Assembly (NCBI RefSeq): GCF_000003815.2
Contig: NC_049984.1
Coordinates: 25,431,330 to 25,495,329, forward strand
Direction of reading: 5' to 3'
Source: Branchiostoma floridae
Lineage: Eukaryota > Chordata > Leptocardii > Amphioxiformes > Branchiostomatidae
DNA: 64,000 nucleotides
Shown: piece after piece, positions 34,490-45,900 of the stretch
Position numbering within the stretch: the first letter of the stretch is position 1
Layout: each line of letters starts with the position of its first letter
Translations under genes and position numbers: made by a program
The notes under the pieces: generated by a model
The model's database searches: none
What the model was told of the DNA's origin: nothing
What the model saw: the letters and a program-made list of their open reading frames with translations, nothing else

Positions 34490-34615
34490 GGCCTCCAAGC
34501 AGATCCTATGGTGCCATAAGATGGCATCAAAGTTGGCGAAAGGGAGGCAGACGGGCACCGGAGCATACACACTTCACTCCTCTGCATGCTACCGTAGGAG
34601 CTGCTTGAAGATTAC
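34490..34615. mobile_element. Element related to the ccaagcagat family (family H)
   Basis: Starts ctccaagcagatcctatggt and ends taccgtaggagctgcttga, inverted. Relatives at 30452-30640, 39599-39756 and 41900-41955. Confidence 0.6.
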
Positions 34616-34726
34616 TAGTACATGTAAATGGAACCCAGGATCTCTGAGCCAAACACCTTGCCATTACTAGTATGTCCTAGCCTCCATAGCAGGCTCTCTG
34701 AGGACTTTTTTTGGCATAGAATAGAA

Positions 34727-34938
34727 TACTGTAAATGCAGAAATGTTCGCGGTGGATTAATGTTTGCGGTTTATGCGGTGACCACTTCACCGTGAATTTA
34801 AAACCACCGCGAATATTATTCTATCAAGATATTAGATTGCTGTCTATGGTGTTACCGCGAACTTAAATCCACCGTGAAAAGCCCTTTTCCCGCTACAGCG
34901 AAATTAAATCCCCGCGAACTTAAATACATTTACAGTAC
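34727..34938. mobile_element. MITE family D, copy 2 (inverted relative to copy 1)
   Basis: Starts tactgtaaatgcagaaatgt then tcgcggtgg, ends ccccgcgaacttaaatacat then ttacagta. Same internal order as 27398-27616, reversed. Confidence 0.8.
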
Positions 34939-35462
34939 ATATTTGCTGGCCATTTTGTTTTGTACTAGGTTGCTGGCCATATCTGACTGTCGGCCTCGCT
35001 GTCAGAGAATGCCAGCAATTAGCGACCCAGTACAAAAAGAAATGGCCAGCAAGTGTATCATGAGCCTAAAAAAATGCCTCGGAGAGCCTGCTATGGAAGC
35101 TAAGGATGTCCCCTCTTCTCCCAAACCTCACCACTCATGACCAGGACTGATAAAATCTATGTGGAGAGGGGTCACTTTAGACAGGATGAAATTTCAATGT
35201 ACTAGTAACTTTGAACTCTATGTAATATAGGCAGCATCTACCAGTAGCATGGCCTTTGTCTTTTATTTCCCTGCCCATTTATATTTGTTTTCCTGCCAAA
35301 TGGCCTAAATGGCACATTTGTAACTTTGACTACTTCTTTATCAGCTGTTAAACTGGTATCAATAATACAGTCTTAAGTGACCGGGATTAATTAAAAGTAC
35401 TGCAGCATAGGAAACAGACGAATACATCTATGACAAACAAAGACAATCATATTTGCACTTTT

Positions 35463-37007
35463 TTTATTCATAATAAAAAACGACATTTGATTGAATACTG
35501 GTCATGGAATTGTTGAAGTGTCAACTAAACAAGTGTTGTTTTCTTTGGGAGTCATCACAACTTAACAATAACATCATTTTAACTCTGCAACTGACTGCAA
35601 GTCAAAAATGTCTATGGCACAATTAATTCCTCAACCTTGTATTACAACTTCCAGTGGGGCTGTCTTGGTTTTCACTTTAAAACAAAACAAAATACTTTGC
35701 TTTATAAAGCATGAATCAAGTTTTTTTTTCCTTTTTCATATAAATATCTGTATCAATGTACAAGTTGCATCAACAAGAACAGATAATTTCTGATTTCATG
35801 AAAGGAAAACTCAACAAGGAAACATATTGACAAAGTTTAGGAAGAGGCTATAAAGTTCATATTCCAGTAGACATTTGAATCGACTTCATTCCCTTCTTGT
35901 GCATAGTTTTGCTAATACTAATGTTATCAGAAACTTACAACATTGTTCCCAACAAAGTTTTCTTTCTCCAAAAAACAAATAAGTCAAAAACAATCAAGTC
36001 GCAACATAATCTTCAAAGTGGAGAAATCTTGTCTAAATTTAATGCAATGGGTGATGGTTTACTTGGCCAATTAGAAAGGTAATGAAATACCATCAAAATC
36101 GTGTTTCCAATGAATTTGGGGAAATAACAAAGGTTTACTTGGCGAGAAAACAAGTCATTTATGTTACTACTCAATGAAAAATCCTTTGTTGTTGCAATCT
36201 AACCCCCTGGCAATTGATATGCAAATATGTCCCTGAACCCCAGCCGTCATAACACGCTAGAAGGTAAACATGTTTTCGTCTGGAGTTCTTTTTGGAAGAC
36301 ACCCAAGAAAAGTCCTGAGATTGTACACAGATGGCTAGACAGTAACTAAACAAACTATTTAACACAGAATTTACACAATATTTTTTTGCAGTTTTTTTCT
36401 TCTTCTTCTGTGTGACGAATCGATGGGACAGGGGGAACAAAGCGGGTCTCGCGTCAGATGTTGCCATCCACACACAAAGAGCCACAAGTTGTTTTTCGCA
36501 TCCGTCTGTTGGAATGTTCGCTCCACAGGCCGCTAGTGTTTTCCCAGTTCCTCCATTTTTGAGTTGATCTTGTGCGTTTTCAAATTATCCGTTTCACCTC
36601 TGATGTAGTCCGTTGTTTTGAGCCGATAGTTCGATCCAGAATGTTATTAACGTTAGAAGACAGAAGACCATATGTAGACATGTTCAACCACACTCGTGGC
36701 TTGTTTGAAACAATCGTTGGGGCATAACCTGGTCCATTTCTTCTGACAAAAACCCTGCACATTCTGTGTGGGCAATGACAAAAACGTCCAGTAGGTGAGA
36801 ATTGTTCTGGATGGTTCGATTTTTTCTGGTCAGCCCGGAAACAACGGTAACCGCTTCTCGGTAATGTTTGTTTACGAATCACATGTCTCGTGGTCGACGT
36901 GGACTGTACACAGCTCTCTTGTTTGGTAGAACGGTAACAAACTGTAGTTGAGAAGGCAACAATATTTCTTCAGAAGATGGCTTGGCAGCGGTTTTAACTC
37001 TACCTCG
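35463..37007 (-). other. Probable long 3' UTR of the FRAT gene
   Basis: A 1.5-kb AT-rich tract without repeats, directly behind the FRAT stop codon on its strand and ending at a minus-strand AATAAA (35463-35468). The absence of repeats in an otherwise repeat-dense region suggests transcribed, constrained DNA. Extent is inferred. Confidence 0.45.
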
Positions 37008-37448
37008 CTATCTGCTGTCGGATCTGTCGGACGAATCGGACGACATTTCTGACAGCTCGGAGACAGGCGAGTCACAGTTGGAGTCAAATCTCGCCTCGCG
37101 AGTACGGCCCGTCTCGCCCCGGCTTCCCAGTCTCTTCACCGCTTCTTTGATCAAATTTCCACTCCGCAGAAGCTCCTGTAGCATGGCATAAGGGTCGTCT
37201 GAGTCACATCTTCTTTGGAGAAGCCTCCTGGCGTTCCTAGGCGGTGATTTTTTGCACACAGCGCCAGATTTGTTGGCGAGAGGTAGCGCGTAGGGTGAGG
37301 CTCGTTGGGTGGCCGCCATGCGCTGCTCCCGACCAACTCGCTGCTTGTGCGCCGCCTTCAGCCGCAGACTGTCCCCGATTCGCCGCACCAAATCGTCCAG
37401 CTCTCCGGTGGTAGGCTCCATAGCCAACAGCTCTTCTTTTGACGGCAT
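37008..37448 (-). CDS. FRAT: FRAT/GBP family GSK-3-binding protein, intronless
   Basis: A 146-residue single-exon ORF starting MPSKEELLAMEPTTGELDDL. Two blocks identify it. Residues about 17-33 (ELDDLVRRIGDSLRLKAA) match the conserved N-terminal helix of vertebrate FRAT. Residues about 84-107 (DDPYAMLQELLRSGNLIKEA then VKRL) match the FRATtide segment (DDPHRLLQQLVLSGNLIKEA) that binds GSK-3 and competes with axin. In Wnt signalling FRAT/GBP withdraws GSK-3 from beta-catenin. The vertebrate proteins are longer (about 230-280 aa), also intronless, and have acidic and Pro-rich stretches missing here. The C terminus is Ser/Asp-rich (SELSEMSSDSSDRSDSR), a likely phosphorylation region. The ATG chosen is the first in frame and sits in a plausible context (gtcaaaag follows it). 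Confidence 0.9.
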   Translation of the reverse strand: MPSKEELLAMEPTTGELDDLVRRIGDSLRLKAAHKQRVGREQRMAATQRASPYALPLANKSGAVCKKSPPRNARRLLQRRCDSDDPYAMLQELLRSGNLIKEAVKRLGSRGETGRTREARFDSNCDSPVSELSEMSSDSSDRSDSR

Positions 37449-39013
37449 GCTGAACCGGGAAGTATGAAAATTAACGAAAATATTGCACTAGAAAGATGGC
37501 AGGTTCTGAGGTAAACACACCCAAACACAACGGCTTGTGTTTGAATGGGCGATGGTAAACAACGGCAGACGGCGGGAAGAATCTCCCCTCATTACATATT
37601 CAAAATCACTCCGCCTCACCCCACTCTCCAAAACTTCTTACACAAAAAAGATGCATATTCAAACAAAAAATACTAGACCCTCATGGAAAATGAAATATAA
37701 TTATACTACAATAAATGGCATAAGGAACCAAAAATTCCCCACATTTAACAAGAATGGTACTATTTTAGTTGTTGATGGATACTGTTTCCGGCTAATTGCC
37801 GTTTCCCCTTGGAACGGTTGTTGTTGTGCACAGACACGTGGCCTCAGAATGACCCTGCATAACAGTGTACACACAGGATGAAGTCATTTGTTGCCAACAC
37901 ATCAAAGGGGCCGATCGAGCTCTTAGCGCAACCGAAACGTTAACATACATGCTTAAAATAACGATTACAAATGTATGAGGAAACAACACAGCAACAATAG
38001 AATGTCAGTTTACAAACGTTAGCACACATGATTCTTCTGCACGGAAATTATGATTGAATGAAGGAGGTTTAAGTTAAAATATTAAACAAAAATAATCAAG
38101 CTCCTCAACTTCTAATTGTCAATCTTTCGAGTTTCGGACCCCCAGAAATGTTTCCTCGGTGCTGCAAGCTTCAGCTTACATCCACACAAAGCTGACTTTA
38201 CCCACCAAGTGATTTTCATGACTTATGTTTTAAAATTTAATAGCAATTTTTTTTTTCAGGGGCATGTTGCCATTGTTGGTCTGACTCTAAGCCGGTTATA
38301 ACCAGCTCCTTACGGTCCATGTGGCCCTGGCAACATCTACCTGGATTTATTCTGCGCTGTCTTGAGCAAGGACATTACAAAATGGTGTCAAGGTGAAACC
38401 GGGGAAGCTCCATGTTTTGAACAAAGGCAACTGTTGGATATAATGAGGACAGTCAGTGTACAATGGTCAGTGTATATTGTGTAAGTGGGTGGGGCAACGT
38501 CTGTCGGGTCAATGACCCCGCGGCCCTCGTGCTGAATGTTTCTAGTTCTTTCTACATGGAAGTCTACATGTAGCCTGGAGTCCATCCTAGTCTACATGCT
38601 GAGTTTTGCTAAGGCCTTGGTGCTTTTTGAAAATAAAAATGTGGCCAGCGGACATCATAAAAGCATAGGGCAGGGAGGAAAACTTGAATATGACTGTATT
38701 CACTCCATAAAACTGAGTCATGCACCTATGTATAAGACCAAGACTGGTCCTCTGGCTTTGTTTTCATAAATGTTTTTTTTTCTCTGGTCTAAGGTAAGGT
38801 ATATATTTTTTCTTTTAATCTGAGAACGAGCAAATTAAATTGGTATGGCCTGACATGAGGATGGGACTAGGTAAAGGTAAGGCCTAATGCTATCACAAAC
38901 TCAAAACCATGATCGCTACCACTCCATTTTCTCTATAGGGTGAATTATGTGAGTCAAAAACAAGGCAGACATGTTGCAATCAAATTTTTTTCAATAAATT
39001 TACATCATGATGC

Positions 39014-39019
39014 TTTATT
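39014..39019 (-). terminator. Candidate polyadenylation signal of EDEM2
   Basis: AATAAA on the minus strand, about 860 bp after the EDEM2 stop codon. It would place the 39.6-kb palindrome inside the 3' UTR. Confidence 0.3.
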
Positions 39020-39598
39020 TCTGTTTTGAAAATGTCATGAATTAACTATCATGAGAGAATAGAGGTCTATATATTGCACATTTTAAAACTTAAAATCATC
39101 ACTTGAATATGACTATTATGACAACACTCTTAGGTCTGGAGAATTTGATAATGTTATATATTGTCATCTTTAACCTCCTTGATATAACTAAGTTATACAT
39201 CTTTCGGGCCCAATTAATACACAAAGTCTGTAGTCATACGATTTTCAATACTGCATGTAAATCGGTCAACAGCGTCATATAACATTTGTATTAGGTATTT
39301 TTAAGGCCCATAGTATGCCATATCCAGCATGGACGTTCCAAGGTCCATAGACATGGCCTTTGAATGACACTGTGGGCCGAATAAGATACTAATAGATGTA
39401 CGACTACACTGACTGTGCATGTAACATCAACTCTCATAATTCCACAGGGTATCATAATACTGCCACATGAGATCAAATAATTGAATGTTAAGTGATTTAA
39501 AGAGATGCACCAATACAGCATCAGTACAAATCTTCAGGAATAATATCACACTTCAGATATGTAGGTGTTGAAGACAATCTTGAGAAGGCCACTATAAC

Positions 39599-39756
39599 TA
39601 ATCTCCAAGCAGATTCCTCCGGTGGCATAAAACAGTAACATAAGCTGGGGAAGGACTTCAGCCGGCAGAGGGGTAAAATTGGCCACCGCGGTGACCAAGT
39701 CCTACCCCAGCTTATGTTACTGTTTTATGCCACCGGAGGAATCTGCTTGGAGATTA
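39599..39756. mobile_element. Near-perfect palindrome (foldback MITE, family H)
   Basis: Arms of about 65 bp: taatctccaagcagattcct, ccggtggcataaaacagtaa and cataagctgggg, mirrored by ccccagcttatgttactgtt, ttatgccaccggaggaatct and gcttggagatta. The loop is about 30 bp. No arm mismatches seen over most of the length, so it is recent. Confidence 0.85.
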
Positions 39757-39881
39757 ACTACAACAATGTTTTTTGATGTGGCGGTATTATGGCACCCGGT
39801 GGAATTATGAGCACAATTGCAGATGTTAGTCCCCCGTTGCCGCCCGTCCAGCAATTTTCCTCATTCCTGCCTTTGTCAGAC

Positions 39882-42800
39882 CTACTTCTCCTCAAACATC
39901 TCTCCCAAGATGGAAAACCTGGAGTAGAAAGGTTGAGCAGGGCAGGTGAAAATAGCAGGGGCTTGTTTCTCCTCCATATTCCAGCTTCTGGTCACTTTGT
40001 CCCTTTTCCACTTGTCAAACTGCAGTCCTTGTCTTGTGTCAGGTGCTTTCATTTCATCGACTGTTGATTCCATAGAACTATGTGTCCGAAGGAAAGGTGT
40101 GTCTTCCTTCTTGCCCATGTCTTGGCTGAAATCTTCCAAGTCATCCAGGAGGGACCCAAAGTCCAGTGAGGCATGAAGTTTCTGCAGCTCTTCCTGGTCA
40201 TGCTTGAAGGTACTGCAGCAGTACAGGGCTGCTGGGTCCACAGGGTGGGCCTCCGTGTTGAACACATAACTACGGGGCAAAAATATAGGCATTAGAAAGA
40301 ACAGGAAGATACATGTGCAGGGCTCGGAATACCACCTGCATAATGCAGATTAGTGCATCTGTATAAGTTTGGAGCTGTGCAGGTACTTCTGATGTCTACC
40401 TGCACCTAACCTGCACTGGTCGATGTACTGGGTTTCATACATAAATGTCCAAAAAGTATAGCTGCATATTGATTGTTATTAGCTGAATTTACTGATAGAG
40501 TTATCTACTACCTATAAGGTATAATAGAAAAAGTAGCAATGATTCCTGAACAATTTCAGTATACATTTTGTAATCCATACTTCTTAAAATCAAAGTGGTG
40601 CAGGTAAAATTAATTTCTCTGGTGCAGGCAATTTTCAATGTTACCTGCACCAGTGCATGTATGCAGAAAAATGTATGCAGCCCTACAATTGTATCTGTTC
40701 TAGTCTAGTTGAAAATTCAAATTATTGACCAACAGCAGTGCAGGTGAAATTGAGCACTACGTACCCTCCTGCGTCCAGCACACATCTCCCGTTAACAGTG
40801 TCCACGTAGTCTCCGTGTCCCCCGTCATTGTGGATGAAGTTATCCGGATCAAACAGCAGGTACAGGTACTTAGTGGTCTCTGCCAGGAAGAACGACTCCA
40901 TCCGGTTGTCTAACTGATGTGTGCGCACGTCTTTAATCTGTGGGTTGAAGACTTTTAATATAAGTAAGGGCATGTTGATTCAATAGATAGATGACATCTG
41001 GCACATCAATTTTTATCAGTTTCCCCCCAAAAAAATTTCAACCAAACTGTTAATCGTACAACGCAACTGCAAATAAGTATATACACACATGTACACAATG
41101 TACTGTAAATTGCCAGAACACATTACGTATGCCATAGAATGCCAAATTCATTTCCAAAGTGAAAGTAAGCGTACAGAAGCGTAGCTACAGTCTGTACATG
41201 TGATGTAGTTAACGTACAGAAGCGTAGCCACAATCTGTACATGTGATGTAGTTAACGTACGGAAGCGTAACCACAGTCTGTACGTGTGATGTAGTTAACG
41301 TACGGAAGCGTAACCACAGTCTGTACGTGTGATGTAGTTAACGTACGGAAGCGTAACCACAGTCTGTACGTGTGATGTAGTTAACGTACGGAAGCGTAGC
41401 CACAGTCTGTACGTGTGATGTAGGTAACCTACGGAAGTGTAGCCACAGTCTGTACGTGTGATGTAGTTAACGTACGGAAGCGTAGCCACAATCTGTACGT
41501 GTGATGTAGTTAACGTACGGAAGCGTAGCCACAATCTGTACGTGTGATGTAGTTAACGTACGGAAGCGTAGCCACAATCTGTACGTGTGATGTAGTTAAC
41601 GTACGGAAGCGTAGCCACAGTCTGTACGAGTGATGTGGTTGATAGCCTCCACCACATCCCTTCCCAGCTGCAGTAAGAAGGGGTCCCTCGTAGCACGGTA
41701 CAGGTACATGGCGCTTTCCACCAGTTCTAGCGCGGGAAGACAAAACACTATATGAATCATCATTATTACTAAGAAGAACTGTGTCAAACCTACAGATTAG
41801 ACAAAAAACTTACAACCAGGTTTCTACTATGTTCAACGGTTTACGCGAATATGCACAACTCATAGATGAAATAATCTGAGTAAAATGATCTGCATAAATG
41901 TAATCTCCAAGCAGATACTATGGTGGCAAAATAGTATCAAAACTGGCCAAGCAGCGTACCAGGTCGGAGAGGATAGCCCTCCCGTTTCTCTTGGGCCTTA
42001 ACAAATAAAAACAACATGTCTGGAGCAGTACCAGGTCGGAGAGGATAGCCCTCCCGTTTCTCCTGGGCCTTAACAAATAAAAACAACATGTCTGGAGGAG
42101 TACCAGGTCGGAGAGGATAGCCCTCCCGTTTCTCTTGGGCCTTAACAAATAAAAACAACATGTCTGGAGCAGTACCAGGTCGGAGAGGATAGCCCTCCCG
42201 TTTCTCCTGGGCCTTAACAAATAAAAACAACATGTCTGGAGGAGTACCAGGTCGGAGAGGATAGCCCTCCCGTTTCTCCTGGGCCTTAACAAGTAAAAAC
42301 AACATGTCTGGAGGAGTACCAGGTCGGAGAGGATAGCCCTCCCGTTTCTCCTGGGCCTTGCTGCTGGGAATGTTGTAGAACTCGGGCGTGGCCCCGTACT
42401 GTCGCCACACCTGGTGATAGTTGTGTAGGGACTTCATCGCTGAGTCCACATCTCCAACCAGACTCTGACAACAACACAGGCAATATATGGATACATGGAT
42501 TTATTTCATAATCAAAGTCTGACACTAAACCTGTCCTGCAGTTCCAAAACAAGCTGCTATGGGGCCCAAACCTACACTAACTTACTCTTGGTATCAAGAC
42601 CTGTCTACCACTCAAAAATCAAAGCTGCAGCATGTTCAGAACTCGAGATATCAAACCAGGAATTTCTGCAGCGGTACCGTAACTGGCTGCTAGGGGGTCC
42701 AAAATGTAATCGTTTCCAGGTCTCATCAAGACCTACCCACATACCAGATATCAATAAAACCCATTCATGCGTTCAAGTTATGCTGGTCTTCTACAAACAT

Positions 42801-42946
42801 ACAAACGCTACCCAAAACGTAACCTTCTCGGCGAAGGTAATAACTGGCATGATAATATCACACCCCTATAGCTAGGCATGTGAACTCTCTAAAATTAATG
42901 TTTGGATCTTTAGATAGATGTTTGGTGGCAACTACCTACTCAGTCA

Positions 42947-42979
<33 letters not shown>

Positions 42980-45900
42980 ACACACTCTCACTCAGACACT
43001 CACACGAGTTTCAGCCTGGTTAATTCAGTCCAAGGTCCTTAATTGTGAGTAAGGCAGGGGATGACTGACACCTGTCACTCACCTGTAACCCTGGCCAATA
43101 GGCTTCCAGTGACTGAAAGACAGGCATGGTGACCTGTCCTTTCTTCATGTTGGCCCACATGTACCAATCATCGTACTTCAGGTACGTGTTGATAGTTTTG
43201 TTGTACTCTGGGAAAAACAGAAATTACATCAGTTTCTATCATCAGCAAACTTGCTTTGGCACAGAGTTTATTTCTGGGTGATGCCAAGAGCTTAGCTACA
43301 TGAGTAACGTAACATTCGATTATTTCTTAAAACATGTAAAACACAGTGGTCTATACACTTGTTGGGTCAAGGAAGCCATCTGGATCAGAAAGTCTACAGC
43401 AGTTATGAATAGAGACGCAGGGGGGTATAAACTTAGCCATGTTTGGGATCGCATCCTTGCCGCAACGTCACAAAGTGGTAAGGATGATTAACGTATCACG
43501 TTCGAGAACATTCCATGTCAAGTAATTACGTCACAACACAATAGGTTAAGTTTGGATTGCACTGACTCTGTCTATATTCATATCGCAACGATAGTATTTG
43601 TTTCATTTTGTACTGATGAAGGCGACAGATGGTCGTCAAAACGTTTACAGAAGAATTAAAAAAAAGGTACTAAAATACAAAGAAGACTTTGTTCAACAGT
43701 GGTCTATATTATGAATATACAGTTTTTGTACAATATTACAACTTACCTTTGAACATGTCCATGAGTTCAGGCCTACCCAGGAGTATGTACCCCTTTACAA
43801 GGTACTCAAAGTAGGAGTCCACTCCTGCACCTATCCCTGCATCTATGGCCGTCCAGCGCCCTGTGGTCACGTCTATGTGGTTACCTACCTAAGACAGGCA
43901 GTAACATAGTAATGGATATTCTATTGTAAAATACATCATCATCATCATTTGTCATCCTCAACATAAGGTGGAACAAGTGGAGTTTGACTTCCAGTCGAGT
44001 CTGTCAATCATCACTGCGAGGAGTTCTGGACCATCCAGTCCAGTTTCTAATTCAATAAGCTTCCTCAAAGCTCGCCTTGTGCGACCAACCCGTTTCCTAG
44101 TCCTACTAGAGAAAACAGGTGTCCAAAACAAAAGTTTTCTGGCTGGCTCTCTTCTACGAGCCACATGGCCATTAAGGAGTAGTTGTTAAACAACAGATGT
44201 AACATTTGGTAACGATCCATATAGCAAATACATACCCAAGGGCTCTAATTAAAACTGAAGAAAACAAGTCTTTGAATTTATTAATACATATTAATTATGT
44301 AGATCTAGCTTGCAAAAGTTTTGTAGAACAATGGCTAATGTTTATTATTGTATCTTATTTCTATGTGGAGAATTTTGGCATATGTAGAGATTTTTGGCAG
44401 TAGATAATGAGGTTATGAACCAGACGAGTGTACAAAATACCTTTCTGAGCCAGGTTGTACAGTGTGCAACCTGGGGCAAAAGCTAGGTTGCATATCTGAT
44501 TTTCAAGTTGTACCTCATTTCTGAAAAAAAGTTGCAATACCTGCATACATACATTTACAACCTTTTACTATCATATTACTTATAAGCATGTTTGTTTCAA
44601 ACTAAAAATCAAGTAACTTAAAAATAATAGTGAACTGACCAATCCAATGTCCGACCTGACATCCCACAGGGCCTGGAGCGCTCGCATGGCGGTCTTCTCA
44701 AACACCGGGTCACCGGTCAGTCGGCTTAAGGTCCCAAACTCCACCAGGAAGGTGCCCACCCCAGCGGTGCAGGTCACGGGTGTCTCACCAGGGGGCACTC
44801 CGTACCGCAGGTTGACTGTTCCATAGGGCATGCCAGTAGGAGTGTCAAAGGCTGGGTCGAAATAAAAACATGTCAATCTGTTAACATCAACTTCAACACA
44901 CAGTTATGCCTGATCTTGTGTTTTTCGATAGGCCATGCCAAATCAGTTATACAGATGATATCGACTGAGAACCCAAAACTGATACAAAAGTGCGAATAAA
45001 TAGGTTTGAACCCCCGAAACATTTGTCTCCATTATGAAATCTTAGTGGAAGGTTGAACAAATGACCAAGCACACCGAGTATATGGTATACCAAACAATAT
45101 TTTTTGTTCTTTCACAACTTCTTCTTTGACCTTGGTATTCTATGACATTACCGGTAGTATACAATTATGTCTGGATGTACCCTGCTTTCTCAACCGTCAC
45201 CCTTAGTTCCTGACCGCTCTGCTTATAAATATTAATGAGCTTACCCTTATATATGCAAGATCCCTTTTGAAAACTGAAAGGCAAAGGAACTAAGAGTGAC
45301 GGTTGAGAAAGCAGGGTACATCCAGACAGGTGGTTTCACCGTTGGATGTCCCTGTGTAGGACTAGGAGGATGCACCACCAAAGAATGAGTAATGTTACCA
45401 GGCAGGAGTCTCCTGGCGGCGTCCTGTGCCAGTCGGAGAAGTGGCCCGTCACACGGCCAGCCTGCCTCCAGATCCACTCCTGCTCGCCTGGACAGCAGGT
45501 GGGCAGACAACAGGCCACCTACAACTGGGGACAGCCAAGGTTGCATTAGGTAAAATGGAATGAATGAATGAATCATTTTTTGAATGAATGAAAATATGAG
45601 AAAAGCCAGATGGCCCGACTAAGGCCCCGTTCATAATGCAAAAATTGATACAGATGCACCCGCATTGCTAAGTCGAAATTTGTCATTAAGAACTCTCTGA
45701 AACGGATTTGATACAAATTTTTGGGACCACCTACTAGTAGTGAGGTGGATTTGAAACGGACTCTTTTTATCCGCATCTGAGAACTGTCATCAAGAACGCA
45801 AATGCGGTGTGAATCCTGATTACATCCGGGTACCGAGGGGTCATAGTTAGTGGCATAATATGGGGAATTGGAATATTTTAGCGGTCACCGTCATCGTAAA

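Larger units (their letters stand above)
32960..35460. other. Region between SDR and FRAT, mostly repeats
   Basis: A possible SDR 3' UTR with AATAAA at 33407, then a minisatellite (33655-33990) and at least four inverted-repeat elements. No exon recognised. Confidence 0.55.
37449..39880. other. Region between FRAT and EDEM2
   Basis: Includes the FRAT upstream region (37449-38400) and the presumed EDEM2 3' UTR, with a minus-strand AATAAA at 39014-39019. A long palindrome lies at 39599-39756. No further exon recognised. Confidence 0.5.

Noticed and set aside
36580-36882. 100-codon minus-strand ORF downstream of FRAT
   Set aside because: No recognisable domain, lies in the probable FRAT 3' UTR, and has no start context or splice partners.
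41937-42449. 170-codon minus-strand ORF with 24-residue repeats as a separate gene
   Set aside because: It is EDEM2 exon 9 read through into its own 72-bp array; kept only as an intron-retention possibility.
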